DNA of 64,000 nucleotides from Paenibacillus glycinis (GCF_009909185.1 NZ_JAAAMV010000024.1:62001-126000); one strand, 5' to 3'; shown: positions 42,327-51,653, counted from the stretch's first letter. Program-made: numbers and translations. Notes: generated from the sequence alone by a model not told the origin.

Positions 42327-43710
42327 GTCGCTGTATGTCCGGACGGTGCTGATCTTCATCGCCGCCGTCATCATCAGCCTCGTCTTCTCGTTCGTGCTGG
42401 CGATCCATATGTACAGCAGCAACGTGACAACGCTCGCGGAGGAGCAAATGATAGCCCAAGGCAAGAAGATCATCTCGGAACTGACCGAGGCGTCGCCGGA
42501 AGAATTGGCGACCGTGGTCGGCAACGCGGTCGAGGTCCCCGGTCTCCGGGTCAAGATCATGGACGCGGAAGGACGCACCGTCGGGTATGGCGACGGAGGC
42601 AGCAAGCAGAGGACGCCGATCTCGAAGGCCCAATTGGACCTTGTGCTGCAGGGCGGCATCTACCGTGGGACGGTCGCGTACACCAAGGAGCATCCGGGTC
42701 CGGCCGCGCTCCTGATCGGCCTTCCGTTTCAATTGTCGGATAAGCCCTACGCGCTCTACATCACGCCTGAGCTTTACCGTATCTTGGACATGTTCCGCAA
42801 ATTCACGCTGACCGTGCTCGGCTACGTGCTGGTCGCCGGCAGCCTGTTGATCCTGCTCGCCGCACGGTACATCGTCAAGCCCGTGCAGCGGTTGACCGAC
42901 GCGACTAAACGAATGGCGAAGGGGGATTTCGGCATCGTGCTGGAGTCCCGCCGCAAGGACGAGATCGGCGACCTGACGGAAAGCTTCAACGAGATGGCGG
43001 GCTCGCTGCGCATGCTCGATAAACTGCGGTCGGACTTCGTCAACAATGTGGCGCACGAGATCCAATCGCCGCTGACGTCGATCGCGGGCTTCTCCAAGGC
43101 GCTGCGCACGAAGACGATGACGGAGGAAGGGCGCAAGCATTACTTGACGATCATCGAGGAAGAAAGCCAGCGCTTGTCGCGGCTCAGCGCCAATCTGCTC
43201 CGCCTGTCGGTGCTGCAGCAGGATCACGAGCTTCATAATCCCGGCTTCTTTCGCCTGGACGAGCAGATCCGCCGCAGCGTTATCGCGAGCGAACCGCAGT
43301 GGCGGGCGAAGGACATCGAGCCGGAACTCGAATTGGCGGACGTGACGGTCTACGGCGACCCGGATAGTCTCGAACAGGTGTGGCATAATTTGATTAGCAA
43401 CGGCATCAAGTTCGCGGAACGGCAAGGGGAAATCGCGATCACGCTCCGGCAGGAAGAGGACGAGGCGGTCGTGGAGATCCGCGACAACGGACGGGGCATC
43501 GGGGAGGACGAGCTCCAGCATATATTCACGCCGTTCTACAAAGCGGACCAAGCGAGGGACTACGCCGTGAAGGGCAACGGCCTCGGCTTGTCGATCGCGA
43601 AGGAAATCATCGACATGCACCATGGAAGCATCGAAGCGGCAAGCGAGCCCGGCGTTCAAACTTCGTTCACAGTTCGGCTGCCGATCGGGCGAAATTCGGG
43701 CCCTGTCTGA
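42319..43710 (+). CDS. Membrane sensor histidine kinase
   Basis: A 463-residue kinase. TM1 about 7-30, an extracellular domain about 31-158, TM2 about 160-182, HAMP about 183-235 (KRMAKGDFGIVLESRRKDEIGDL), the HisKA site NNVAHEIQSPLTSIAGF with His near residue 246, and HATPase with NLISNGIKF, DNGRGIGEDEL and GNGLGLSIAKEI. It overlaps the response-regulator gene by 8 nt, so the two are coupled. The RND gene starts about 80 bp later. That arrangement points to envelope or drug stress sensing. Confidence 0.95.
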   Translation: MTRSLYVRTVLIFIAAVIISLVFSFVLAIHMYSSNVTTLAEEQMIAQGKKIISELTEASPEELATVVGNAVEVPGLRVKIMDAEGRTVGYGDGGSKQRTPISKAQLDLVLQGGIYRGTVAYTKEHPGPAALLIGLPFQLSDKPYALYITPELYRILDMFRKFTLTVLGYVLVAGSLLILLAARYIVKPVQRLTDATKRMAKGDFGIVLESRRKDEIGDLTESFNEMAGSLRMLDKLRSDFVNNVAHEIQSPLTSIAGFSKALRTKTMTEEGRKHYLTIIEEESQRLSRLSANLLRLSVLQQDHELHNPGFFRLDEQIRRSVIASEPQWRAKDIEPELELADVTVYGDPDSLEQVWHNLISNGIKFAERQGEIAITLRQEEDEAVVEIRDNGRGIGEDELQHIFTPFYKADQARDYAVKGNGLGLSIAKEIIDMHHGSIEAASEPGVQTSFTVRLPIGRNSGPV

Positions 43711-43793
43711 TTTTGTAACGCCCAGTTCATGATGAGTTCAAAAAACTCCGGTATGATTCGCACTAGATATAGAGAAGAGGAGAGAGTGCCAGA

Positions 43794-46700
43794 ATGAATG
43801 CTTTAACGAGATTCAGTTTGAAAAACAGCGTCGCGGTCGTCATTCTCAGCTTGCTCGTCTTGGGCTTCGGATTTTATTCCTCGACCCAGATCAAGCAGCA
43901 GACGTTTCCGGACGTGACGTTCCCGGCCGTCTTCATCCAGACGGTATACCCGGGCGCATCGACCGAAGAAATCGAATCCGAGGTCACCAAGCCGATCGAG
44001 GACAGCTTGATCGGACTGAAAAACTACGATTCGCTGACGAGCTCCAGCACGGAGAATTCGTCGAGCATTTTCCTGCAGTACGCATTCGGCACGAACATGG
44101 ACGACAAAATGAAGGACGCCGAAGCCGCGGTCGCCAAGCTGACCCTGCCGGACAACGCGAAGGTCACCGTGCAGCGGCTGTCGTTCGGCGAAGCGCCGAT
44201 CTACCAGGCGGCGATCTTCTCGGCGAAGGAGGATCCGGCGGCGCTCCAGAAGACGCTCGAGGAGCAGGTGGTGCCGAAGCTCGAGAAGGTATCCGGCGTT
44301 AGCTCCGTGTCCCTCACGGGCACGCAGTCCCAACAGCTCCGCATCGACGTGGACAAGGATAAGGCGGCCCAGTACGGCCTCTCGCTGAACGCGATCCAAA
44401 CGGCGATTCAATCGCTGGATTACGCGTTGCCGCTCGGTTCCGTCAACGCGGGCGACAACACGATTCCGATCCGCCTGGTCGGCAAGATCGACTCGCTCGA
44501 CCAAATCAAGAACCTGCAGCTCAGCCAGGGCATGGGCGGCGGCGGACAAGGCGCTCCGGGAGCCGGGGGCCAAGGACAAGCCGGTGCCGGCGCGGCCAAA
44601 GTGAAGCTTTCCGACATCGCGGAAGTGAACACGGTCTCGTCCCAGAACGAGATCACGCGCTACAACGGTCAGGCCAGCTTCATCGTCGGCGTCGTGAAGA
44701 CGCAGGACGCCAATACGGCGGACGTATCCGACGCGGTCAAGGACGTGCTGCAATCCTATCAGGATAAAGGCACCCTCGACGTGCGCTTGATTCAAGACCA
44801 AGGCGCGGACATCAAGCATTCCGTCTCCTCGCTGATCCGGGAAGGACTTTTCGGCGCTCTCTTCTGCGTCATTATCATTTTCCTCTTCCTGCGCAACGTC
44901 CGGGCGACGCTCATCTCCATCCTTTCGCTGCCGATCTCGATCTTCGCGACGATCGCGCTGCTCAACCAGATGGGGTATACGCTGAATATCATGACGCTCG
45001 GCGGCATCGCGGTCTCCATCGGCCGAATCGTCGACGACAGCATCGTCGTCATCGAGAACATTTACAGGTGGCGCCAGGAGAAAGGCCGCGAGATGGACGG
45101 CAAAGAGCTCGCGTACCGCGCGGCCAAGGAAGTTATCGGCGCGGTGGGCTCGTCCACGATCGCGACGGTCGTCGTATTCCTCCCGCTGGCGTTCGTAACG
45201 GGCATCATCGGCGAATTTTTCCGTCCGTTCGCCATCGCGGTCGTCATCTCGATTCTGTGCTCGCTGCTCGTGGCCATGATGCTTATTCCGGTACTGGGCG
45301 CGAAGTTCTTCAATTCCATCAAGCCGCATAAGCAGGGCGGCCGGTTCATCGCGTTCTACGAGCGGCTGATCCGCGGCGCGCTGAAGCGCAAGGCATTGGT
45401 GCTGATCGTGTCCATCCTGCTGCTGGTCGCTTCGTTCGGCACGATTCCGCTGCTCGGCGTCGCGTTCCTCCCGGCCGGCGAAACGGCCTCGATCGCGGTC
45501 AACGTGAAGATGCCGGCGCAAACGCCGCTCGAAGAGACGAATGCCGTCGGCGCGAAAGTGGAAGATTATTTGAAAGGCCTGCAGGACGTCGATAATTATC
45601 AAGCGATGATCGGCGGCATGGATAATCCGTTCATCCAGATTCCGAGCACGAACACGGCCTCGTTCAACGTACAGTTCAAGGAAGGCGCCGACGTCGACAC
45701 GAACGCGCTGATCGACAAGGCGAATAAAGACTTGAAGGAAATCGTGACGGCCGCTTCGCCGAAGGCGACGGTCAACATCACGGAAGGCGCGCAGAACGGG
45801 CCTCCGACGGGGAACGAGGTCACGATCGATCTGTACTCCGACGATCTGGCGGCCCTGTCCAAGGCAGCGGTGCAGGTCGAGAATCTGATGAAGGCCAACG
45901 CCGACATGAAAGACGTCTCGAACAACCTGAAGGACGTCTCGCCGAAGTGGGTCATGTCGCTGACGCAAACGGCGAAGGATCTCGGCGTATCCTCGTTCCA
46001 AATCATGGCTGCCGTCAACGAGCAGCTGCGGCCGGTCAACGTCGGCACGTATACGCTCGACAGCAAGGACTGGGATATCACGATGGGCTTCAAACAGCAG
46101 ATCTCGTCCAAGGCAGAGCTGGAAAACATCAGCATTCCGACGGTCGGCGGCGTGAAGAAGCTGAGCGAGCTGGCGGACTTGTCCGAATCGACCGCTCCGG
46201 TGTCCATCAACCATGAAGAAGGCAAGACGTATGCCGAAGTGAAGGGCAGCGTGAAGGATACGGACAAGACGGCTTCCGTGACGAAGGCGATCCAAGCGGA
46301 CATCGACAGCCTGTCGCTGCCGGACAACGTCGACGTCAAGATCGGCGGCGGCCTCGAGATGATCACGAGCGGCTTCAAGAGCATCGGCATCGCGATGGGA
46401 GCCGCGATCGGACTCGTGTTCCTGGTCATGAGCATTACCTTCGGCGGTTTGCGCACGCCGCTGATCATCCTGTCCTCCCTGCTCTTCGTGCCGGTCGGCG
46501 CGCTGGGCGGCCTGCTCATCACGAACAACTCGCTCTCCATGAGCGCGATGATCGGGATGCTGATGCTTGTCGGGATCGTCGTCACGAATGCGGTCGTGCT
46601 CCTGGATCGCGTCGAGACGAACCGCAAGTCCGGCATGGAGCTTCGCGAATCGCTGGTCGAAGCGTCCAAGACAAGGCTGAGACCGATTCTGATGACGGCT

Positions 46701-46889
46701 TGCGCCACGATTCTGGCGCTGCTGCCGCTGGCGCTGTCGAAATCCTCGACAAGCCTCATCTCAGGCGGCTTGGCCGTTACGGTTATCGGCGGTCTCACGA
46801 CGTCGACGCTGCTTACCTTGGTCGTCGTGCCGGTCATCTACGAGATGACGGGCAAGCGAAGCAAAGTTCGCAAGGACCTGGAGATCTAA
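43794..46889 (+). CDS. RND efflux permease (AcrB/SwrC-like)
   Basis: A 1031-residue resistance-nodulation-division exporter with TM1 at the N-terminus, two large extracellular loops and two clusters of membrane helices. Visible features include PGASTEEIESEVTKPIE in the porter domain, GGIAVSIGRIVDDSIVVIENIYR (TM4 Asp of proton transfer), and the duplicated second-half SMSAMIGMLMLVGIVVTNAVVLLDRVE. Loop 1 has a Gly/Gln/Ala-rich insert near residue 250. Gram-positive relatives such as SwrC export surfactants or lipids. No separate membrane-fusion protein gene is present. GAGGAGAGAG lies 9 nt before the ATG. Confidence 0.94.
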   Translation: MNALTRFSLKNSVAVVILSLLVLGFGFYSSTQIKQQTFPDVTFPAVFIQTVYPGASTEEIESEVTKPIEDSLIGLKNYDSLTSSSTENSSSIFLQYAFGTNMDDKMKDAEAAVAKLTLPDNAKVTVQRLSFGEAPIYQAAIFSAKEDPAALQKTLEEQVVPKLEKVSGVSSVSLTGTQSQQLRIDVDKDKAAQYGLSLNAIQTAIQSLDYALPLGSVNAGDNTIPIRLVGKIDSLDQIKNLQLSQGMGGGGQGAPGAGGQGQAGAGAAKVKLSDIAEVNTVSSQNEITRYNGQASFIVGVVKTQDANTADVSDAVKDVLQSYQDKGTLDVRLIQDQGADIKHSVSSLIREGLFGALFCVIIIFLFLRNVRATLISILSLPISIFATIALLNQMGYTLNIMTLGGIAVSIGRIVDDSIVVIENIYRWRQEKGREMDGKELAYRAAKEVIGAVGSSTIATVVVFLPLAFVTGIIGEFFRPFAIAVVISILCSLLVAMMLIPVLGAKFFNSIKPHKQGGRFIAFYERLIRGALKRKALVLIVSILLLVASFGTIPLLGVAFLPAGETASIAVNVKMPAQTPLEETNAVGAKVEDYLKGLQDVDNYQAMIGGMDNPFIQIPSTNTASFNVQFKEGADVDTNALIDKANKDLKEIVTAASPKATVNITEGAQNGPPTGNEVTIDLYSDDLAALSKAAVQVENLMKANADMKDVSNNLKDVSPKWVMSLTQTAKDLGVSSFQIMAAVNEQLRPVNVGTYTLDSKDWDITMGFKQQISSKAELENISIPTVGGVKKLSELADLSESTAPVSINHEEGKTYAEVKGSVKDTDKTASVTKAIQADIDSLSLPDNVDVKIGGGLEMITSGFKSIGIAMGAAIGLVFLVMSITFGGLRTPLIILSSLLFVPVGALGGLLITNNSLSMSAMIGMLMLVGIVVTNAVVLLDRVETNRKSGMELRESLVEASKTRLRPILMTACATILALLPLALSKSSTSLISGGLAVTVIGGLTTSTLLTLVVVPVIYEMTGKRSKVRKDLEI

Positions 46890-46907
46890 ACGAAAGCGAA
46901 GCGAGGC

Positions 46908-46946
46908 ACGGGTGCATTCCTTCCGGGGAATGCGCCCGTTTTCTTT
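46908..46946 (+). terminator. Rho-independent terminator
   Basis: ACGGGTGCATTCC pairs with GGAATGCGCCCGT with one mismatch, followed by TTTCTTT. It ends the two-component/RND operon. Confidence 0.85.
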
Positions 46947-46994
46947 GATTCGTCATGGCAATTTCCGGTAAACTGGAGCTGGAGGTGGGCGATC

Positions 46995-47732
46995 ATGAAG
47001 CAGAACAAGTACGACGACGAAGGCTTCTTCGAGAAATACAGCCAAATGCCGCGTTCGGTGCAGGGGCTGGACGCCGCGGGGGAATGGGCTTCGTTTCGCC
47101 CCATGCTCCCGGATATGAACGGGAAGCGGGTGCTGGACATCGGGTGCGGCTTCGGCTGGCACTGCCGGTACGCGCGGGAGCAGGGAGCCGCTTCGGTCGT
47201 CGGCATCGATATTTCGGAGAACATGCTGGCGCGGGCCCGAGAGATGACCGACGACGCCGCGATCACGTATCGCAGGCTCGCGATCGAAGACCTCGACTAT
47301 CCGGCAGGAGCGTTCGACGTCGTGATCAGCTCGCTCGCGCTGCACTATATCGAGCGCTTCGATATCGTCTGCCGGGAGGTGCATCGCCTGCTGGCGCCGG
47401 GCGGGAGCTTCGCGTTCTCGGTGGAGCATCCGGTCTTCACGGCGCGCGCCGCGCAGGACTGGCATTACGGGCCGGGAGGCGAGAAGCTGCACTGGCCGGT
47501 GGACGATTATTACGGCGAAGGCTTGCGGCAGGCAAGGTTCCTGGAGAACAACGTGATCAAGTACCACCGGACGGTATCCTCGATCATGAACGCGCTGATC
47601 GAGGCGGGCTTTGTGATCCGGAAGCTGTCCGAGCCGCAGCCGACGCCGGAGATGATGAAGGCGAACCCGTCCATGCGCGACGAGCTGCGGCGTCCGTTGT
47701 TTCTCTTGATCGCCGCCGAGCGGCAGGATTAA
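46995..47732 (+). CDS. Class I SAM-dependent methyltransferase
   Basis: A 245-residue methyltransferase. SAM motif I is VLDIGCGFGWHCRYA near residue 46, the acidic loop GIDISENML follows, and motif II/III regions are FDVVISSLALHYIE and VHRLLAPGGSFAFSVEHPVF. It resembles UbiE/Methyltransf_11 members of unknown substrate. GGAGG lies about 10 nt before the ATG. It shares a bidirectional terminator with the convergent MFS gene. Confidence 0.92.
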   Translation: MKQNKYDDEGFFEKYSQMPRSVQGLDAAGEWASFRPMLPDMNGKRVLDIGCGFGWHCRYAREQGAASVVGIDISENMLARAREMTDDAAITYRRLAIEDLDYPAGAFDVVISSLALHYIERFDIVCREVHRLLAPGGSFAFSVEHPVFTARAAQDWHYGPGGEKLHWPVDDYYGEGLRQARFLENNVIKYHRTVSSIMNALIEAGFVIRKLSEPQPTPEMMKANPSMRDELRRPLFLLIAAERQD

Positions 47733-47738
47733 ATCGAC

Positions 47739-47785
47739 AAAAAAAGGCATGTCCGATGCGCGAACATCGGAACATGCCTTTTTTG
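47739..47785. terminator. Bidirectional terminator
   Basis: AAAAAAGGCATGT and ACATGCCTTTTTT flank an inner CCGATG / CATCGG stem, giving T-runs on both strands. It serves the convergent methyltransferase and MFS genes. Confidence 0.92.
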
Positions 47786-47795
47786 CCGTTTTCGC

Positions 47796-49022
47796 TTACG
47801 AATGCAGCGTTTTGCCTTGCAGCGGCGCGCCAGCCTCTTCCCGTCGGCGGTTGACGGCCGCGTGCGCGACGAAGGAAGCGACGGCCATCGCCGCGGTCGC
47901 GACGGCGAGCCAGGCGACGGGCGTCAGGCCGCCGCCGTCATAGAGGACGCCCATGACGTAAGGGCCGATGACCCGGCCGGCGGAACCGATGCCGCCGGCA
48001 AGCCCCAGGTAGAACGGCGCATGGCTGCCGCCGTTCTCGCTGAGAAACGCCGGAATGGCGGGCGCGATGAGCATCTCGCCGAGCGTGGTGAGCAGCATGC
48101 CGAGCACCATGCCCGTAAAGCTGTGCATCGCCAGGATGACGGCGTACCCGCTCAGATACAAGACCGCGCTGGCCGTGAGCTGCGCCTTGATGGAGCTGGC
48201 CGAGACCCGCTTGACCAGGTTCGTGACCGGCTGGGCGACGAAGATCAGGATGCCGTTGAACGTCCACAAGTATCCGAACATCTGCTTCGACATGCCGTGC
48301 TCGATGATGAAGGGCGATACGCCGGTGTTCCAGATGCTGTTGCCGAGATTGATCAGCATGCCGCCGAGCGCCATGAACAGATAGAGCCGCACGTCCTTGA
48401 GGAGCAGCCAGATGCCAGCCTCCGCGGACCTTTTCTTGATCAGGGAAATCCCGCTGCCGCCGGTTCCGACATGCTTCAGGTAGAACAGGAAGAAGACCGC
48501 GAAGACGCCGGAAGAGACGCCGTTCAGCACGAAGCTGAGCGAGTAGGACATCTCCGCGAGAAATCCGCTGAGCGCGGTGCCGACCGCGACGCCGATATTG
48601 TTGGCGATGTAGACGACGTTGTACAGCTCCCCGCGGCGCTCCGCGAAGCGAAAGCCGATGAACGCCTGGATAGCCGGCATGGAGAGCGCGTTGAACAGCC
48701 CGATCAATCCCATCATGACGATGAAGACGGGCCAGTTGTGGCTGAGCGCCGGAAGCAGCAGCAAGCCGGCCGCGTTGAGGCCGAGCGCGCCGATGATCAG
48801 CCGCTTCACGCCGATCCGGTGATACAGCGCGCCGCCGAGCAGCTGGCCGGCGATGCCGCCGAGCGATTGGATCAGAATGACGAGCCCGGCATCCGCCATG
48901 CTCCGGCCCAGCTCGTCGAACACGAACATGGTGACGAGCGGCCACATCAGCGCGCTGCCGATGGCATTGATGAGACTGGCGAGCAGGAAGACTTTGATTT
49001 CCTTCGGATAAGAAGCAAGCAT
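47796..49022 (-). CDS. MFS transporter (MdtH/YfmO-like exporter)
   Basis: A 408-residue protein with about 12 hydrophobic segments and a short charged central loop (GSGISLIKKRSAEAG). The MFS loop 2-3 appears as GALYHRIGVKRLIIG, and AIQAFIGFRFAERRGELYNV recalls the MdtH/YfmO-type efflux group. Substrate is unknown. The ribosome site is weak (GGGGTG). It is transcribed toward the terminator shared with the methyltransferase. Confidence 0.88.
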   Translation of the reverse strand: MLASYPKEIKVFLLASLINAIGSALMWPLVTMFVFDELGRSMADAGLVILIQSLGGIAGQLLGGALYHRIGVKRLIIGALGLNAAGLLLLPALSHNWPVFIVMMGLIGLFNALSMPAIQAFIGFRFAERRGELYNVVYIANNIGVAVGTALSGFLAEMSYSLSFVLNGVSSGVFAVFFLFYLKHVGTGGSGISLIKKRSAEAGIWLLLKDVRLYLFMALGGMLINLGNSIWNTGVSPFIIEHGMSKQMFGYLWTFNGILIFVAQPVTNLVKRVSASSIKAQLTASAVLYLSGYAVILAMHSFTGMVLGMLLTTLGEMLIAPAIPAFLSENGGSHAPFYLGLAGGIGSAGRVIGPYVMGVLYDGGGLTPVAWLAVATAAMAVASFVAHAAVNRRREEAGAPLQGKTLHS

Positions 49023-49116
49023 GCTTGGGGCACCCCCGATGAGTTGAGCACAGATGGCAAGCTTCCATTATACCGTATCCGGGCGTGTTAGCCGAAGACG
49101 ATTTTTGCCAGCGGCG

Positions 49117-49989
49117 TCATTCCGGCTTCCCGCGCCACTGCGTCGGCGTGACGCCGATGTATTTCTTGAACACGGTCGCGAAGTGCTGGCTCGTCTTGTA
49201 GCCCAGATCGAGCGCCACGCCGGTCACGCTGGCGCCCGGATCTCGCAGCAGCCCGCAGGCGCGGTTCATTCGCAGCCGGTCGACGTAGCTGGCCGGCGAT
49301 TGCCCGTGCAGGTCGTGGAACAACCGATAGAAATGCGATTCGCTTACGCCGATCCTCGCGGCAAGCTCCTTGTTCGACAGGCGCCGTTCGGGCTCCGCGT
49401 CGATATCGGCCGTAAGCCGAAGCAGCGCTTCGCGGAGGTCGAGCGGCATTTGCCGCGCGACGGGCGGGTAGAGCAGCTGCAGCAGAATATCCAGCAGATA
49501 GTGGCGCAGGAGGAACAGGTCATGCTCGCTGCCGCGTTCGATGAGGCCGCGCAGCTTGAGGAATGGCTCGCGGACGCGCATATCCGCGTTCACGATCCGC
49601 GGCAGGGCGGCGAGCGCGTCATGGATGCGGCGCCGGTCGGCGTCGTCCAACCCGAGCCAGCCCGGCATTTCGCCCGGATCCACGAGGATGAGCCACCAGA
49701 TGCTGGACGGCTCCACGTAATTGGATTTGGCCCGATGCCATTCGCCCGGCTTGGTATGGAAGAACTGTCCCGCATGGGTCGGATAGAGGCCGTCGTCCAC
49801 TTCCCAGGCCAGCTTGCCGTGCTCGACGTAGACGAATTCGAAGCCGCGCGCGTGCTGGTGATCGTACAGCGGCGACGCTTCGTGAAACCGGTCGAAGCCG
49901 ATCATCTCGAGTTCGGGCAACGCGGCGAATACGCCGGACTCCGCCCATTCGTGCGCCCAGCGGGCGGAATCGTTTTTGCTGCGCGGCAT
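49117..49989 (-). CDS. AraC family regulator with cupin sensor domain
   Basis: A 290-residue regulator. The N-terminal cupin (PLYDHQHARGFEFVYVEHGKL, FHTKPGEWHRAK) is typical of sugar-sensing AraC proteins. The C-terminal double HTH includes LSNKELAARIGVSESHFYRLFHDLHG and VALDLGYKTSQHFATVFKKYIGVTP. The start ATG at 49989 has AAAGGAG 11 nt upstream; the frame stays open to 50169 but without a ribosome site and across the promoter. It is divergent from the PhyH gene at 50159, its most likely target. Confidence 0.9.
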   Translation of the reverse strand: MPRSKNDSARWAHEWAESGVFAALPELEMIGFDRFHEASPLYDHQHARGFEFVYVEHGKLAWEVDDGLYPTHAGQFFHTKPGEWHRAKSNYVEPSSIWWLILVDPGEMPGWLGLDDADRRRIHDALAALPRIVNADMRVREPFLKLRGLIERGSEHDLFLLRHYLLDILLQLLYPPVARQMPLDLREALLRLTADIDAEPERRLSNKELAARIGVSESHFYRLFHDLHGQSPASYVDRLRMNRACGLLRDPGASVTGVALDLGYKTSQHFATVFKKYIGVTPTQWRGKPE

Positions 49990-50038
49990 GGCTGTGCAGC
50001 TCCTTTCGCGTTCGTTTCCGATCATCCGGATGTTTCTA

Positions 50039-50067
50039 ATCCTATTGGATAGGTTTTCGGAAGTCAA
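50039..50067 (-). promoter_or_regulatory. Promoter of the AraC gene
   Basis: Reading the minus strand, TTGACT (50067-50062) and TAGGAT (50044-50039) are 17 nt apart. The imperfect palindrome ATCCTATTGGAT overlaps the -10 and may be an operator shared with the divergent PhyH gene. Confidence 0.65.
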
Positions 50068-50158
50068 CGCGGCGCGCCTGCTCTTACAATAAGGGCAGCA
50101 ACCGGATTTCCGCGACCTTGTTAGAGACGAGACTAGACACGAGAGAGGCGATTCAGCG

Positions 50159-50989
50159 ATGGGCGTCATTCCTTACGACGTGACGGAAGAGGACAAAAGG
50201 CGGTTCGACGAAGACGGGTATTGGATCAGCCCGAAGCTGCTGGACGACGATACGATCCGGCGGCTGCGGGAGGCGCACGAGCGGGTATGGAGCAAGAAGC
50301 ATGACGGCCACGGCCTGCCGTTCTACGACTATTCGCTGCCGGAGAACCCGCTGGCGCTGCGCAAGCTCGACAACGGCTGGTGGATCAACGACGAGATTCG
50401 GGCCGTCGTGACCGACCGCGAATTGGGCAAGATGGCATCGGAGCTGCTGGACGAGGCTGCCATCCGGCTGTGGCACGACCAAGTCATCTACAAGCCGGGC
50501 ACGAGCGGGCAGGAGACGAAAGCCGGCAACGTGGGCTGGCATCAGGATTACGGCTATTGGCGCGTGAGCAGCACGACGAACATGGTGACCGTCTGGATCG
50601 CGCTGCAGGATACGGATCTGTCGAACGGCGGCATGATGACGATTCTCGGCTCGCACAAATGGGGCGCGGTCGAAGGCAGCGACACGTTCTTCGAGCAGGA
50701 CATGGGCAAGCTCAAGGCGAAATTCGCCACGCGCGACTGGGTGGAGGAGCCGTGCATTCTGAAGGCGGGCCAAGCGAGCTTCCACCACGCGCTGACCTTC
50801 CACGGCTCCGGCACGAACTATTCGAGCGAGCCGCGGCTGTCGGTCGTCGCGCATCTGATGCCGGGCGACACGCATTTCCGCGACGTCAGGCAGAAGCACG
50901 ACAATTTGCGGCTGCTCGGCGGGCGTCCGGTACCGGGGATGCGCTTCGACCGCGACGAATATTTTCCGCTGCTGTACGCGAAGGAGTAG
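50159..50989 (+). CDS. Phytanoyl-CoA dioxygenase (PhyH) family protein
   Basis: A 276-residue Fe(II)/2-oxoglutarate oxygenase. HxD is in GWHQDYGYWRV near residue 122, and the distal His is in SFHHALTFHGSG near residue 208, followed by PRLSVVAHLMP. The start FDEDGYWISPKLLDDDTI is a PhyH hallmark. Gene-neighbour logic suggests control by the divergent cupin-AraC regulator, as in genes acting on plant-derived small molecules. It is only distantly similar to the other PhyH protein at 12597. Confidence 0.9.
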   Translation: MGVIPYDVTEEDKRRFDEDGYWISPKLLDDDTIRRLREAHERVWSKKHDGHGLPFYDYSLPENPLALRKLDNGWWINDEIRAVVTDRELGKMASELLDEAAIRLWHDQVIYKPGTSGQETKAGNVGWHQDYGYWRVSSTTNMVTVWIALQDTDLSNGGMMTILGSHKWGAVEGSDTFFEQDMGKLKAKFATRDWVEEPCILKAGQASFHHALTFHGSGTNYSSEPRLSVVAHLMPGDTHFRDVRQKHDNLRLLGGRPVPGMRFDRDEYFPLLYAKE

Positions 50990-51004
50990 TCTATTGCCAA
51001 TACG

Positions 51005-51040
51005 GAAAGGCGCCGGTCCGATCGGATCGGCGCCTTTCGA
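51005..51040 (+). terminator. Rho-independent terminator
   Basis: GAAAGGCGCCG / CGGCGCCTTTC, an 11-bp perfect stem with a 12-nt loop, just after the PhyH stop. Confidence 0.8.
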
Positions 51041-51144
51041 TTAGCGGTATTGCGCGCCGGATCATCCGTTTGGACTTAAAATCCGACGCCTGCCGAATTC
51101 GGGGAGCTTCCGCCAAGTACCGCATGGCAAGCGGCCGCATGCCG

Positions 51145-51236
51145 TTATTCCTCGCGCGGATCCGATTTCAATTCAATCACGTTCCCTTCCGGTAATGCTC
51201 CATTCGCAGGATAATTCCGGTTTCTTTCAGCTTCAT
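51145..51236 (-). pseudogene. VOC/glyoxalase gene with internal deletion
   Basis: The start MKLKETGIILRMEHY behind a strong GGGGAGG site matches the first residues of small glyoxalase-fold proteins (M-K-x-K-E-T-G-I-I-L-x-T-E-x-Y). About 14 codons later, in another frame, PEGNVIELKSDPREE and a stop match the typical C-terminal D-P-[DE]-G-N-[VL]-[IL]-E-L. The roughly 90 central codons are missing and the junction is out of frame, so the gene is dead. Its promoter, with a palindrome, is still present upstream. Confidence 0.6.
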
Positions 51237-51295
51237 GGCGGATCCTCCCCGTTATTTTGATCAGTATGCAGGAATTGGCTGCGATTAGCATCTCT

Positions 51296-51324
51296 TGATA
51301 TAAACATACTTTAGTGTATGTAAA
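51296..51324 (-). promoter_or_regulatory. Promoter with palindromic operator
   Basis: On the minus strand TTTACA (51324-51319) and TATATC (51302-51297) are 16 nt apart. The perfect 6-bp arms ACATAC / GTATGT (51304-51309 and 51316-51321) occupy the spacer and overlap the -35, a repressor-like position. It leads only to the deleted VOC gene. Confidence 0.5.
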
Positions 51325-51380
51325 GTGTCCATTCGATTTATGTGATAGATGCGATAAGCCGCAGTTATTCCATAAACGGC

Positions 51381-51434
51381 AAAAAAAGCGCCCATCGAGC
51401 CGGAGCCGGCTTCCTGGATGCGTTTGGCGCGCTT
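51381..51434 (-). terminator. Terminator of the 56-residue small ORF
   Basis: On the minus strand AGCGC...GCGCT encloses an inner AGCCGG-CT-CCGGCT hairpin and is followed by seven T residues. It lies about 50 bp after the small ORF stop. Confidence 0.55.
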
Positions 51435-51482
51435 GCTTATGCGGATTGCAACGATTAGCGGAGTCGAACGTCGGCGGGCGGA

Positions 51483-51653
51483 TCAACGAATGCCGCTCTT
51501 GCGGGAGGAACCCGACCAAGAAGCCTGCCTCTTCGGTTTTCCTTTCGCGGATGCAGGGTTCGAGGGACGCTCGTCCGTTCCCGCCTTGTCCTCGTCCAAG
51601 ATCAGTCTGCACAGCAAAGCCGTATAGGTCATACCCCAGGTTCTTCTTCTCAA
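51483..51653 (-). CDS. Small protein of 56 residues, TTG start
   Basis: This frame starts with TTG at 51653-51651 behind AGGGAGTGA (8 nt spacing) and ends in TGA, followed by a terminator-like hairpin. The N-terminal half (MRRRTWGMTYTALLCRLI) looks like a basic, short amphipathic or membrane-associated helix; the rest is hydrophilic with Ser, Lys, Arg and Pro. I do not recognise it. The ribosome site and terminator are the evidence that it is a real gene. Just upstream on the same strand, another short frame (51675-51872) has no ribosome site and is not called. Confidence 0.5.
   Translation of the reverse strand: MRRRTWGMTYTALLCRLILDEDKAGTDERPSNPASAKGKPKRQASWSGSSRKSGIR

Noticed and set aside
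49990-50169. Upstream extension of the AraC regulator frame
   Set aside because: It crosses the gene's own promoter and the start of the divergent PhyH gene and has no ribosome site.
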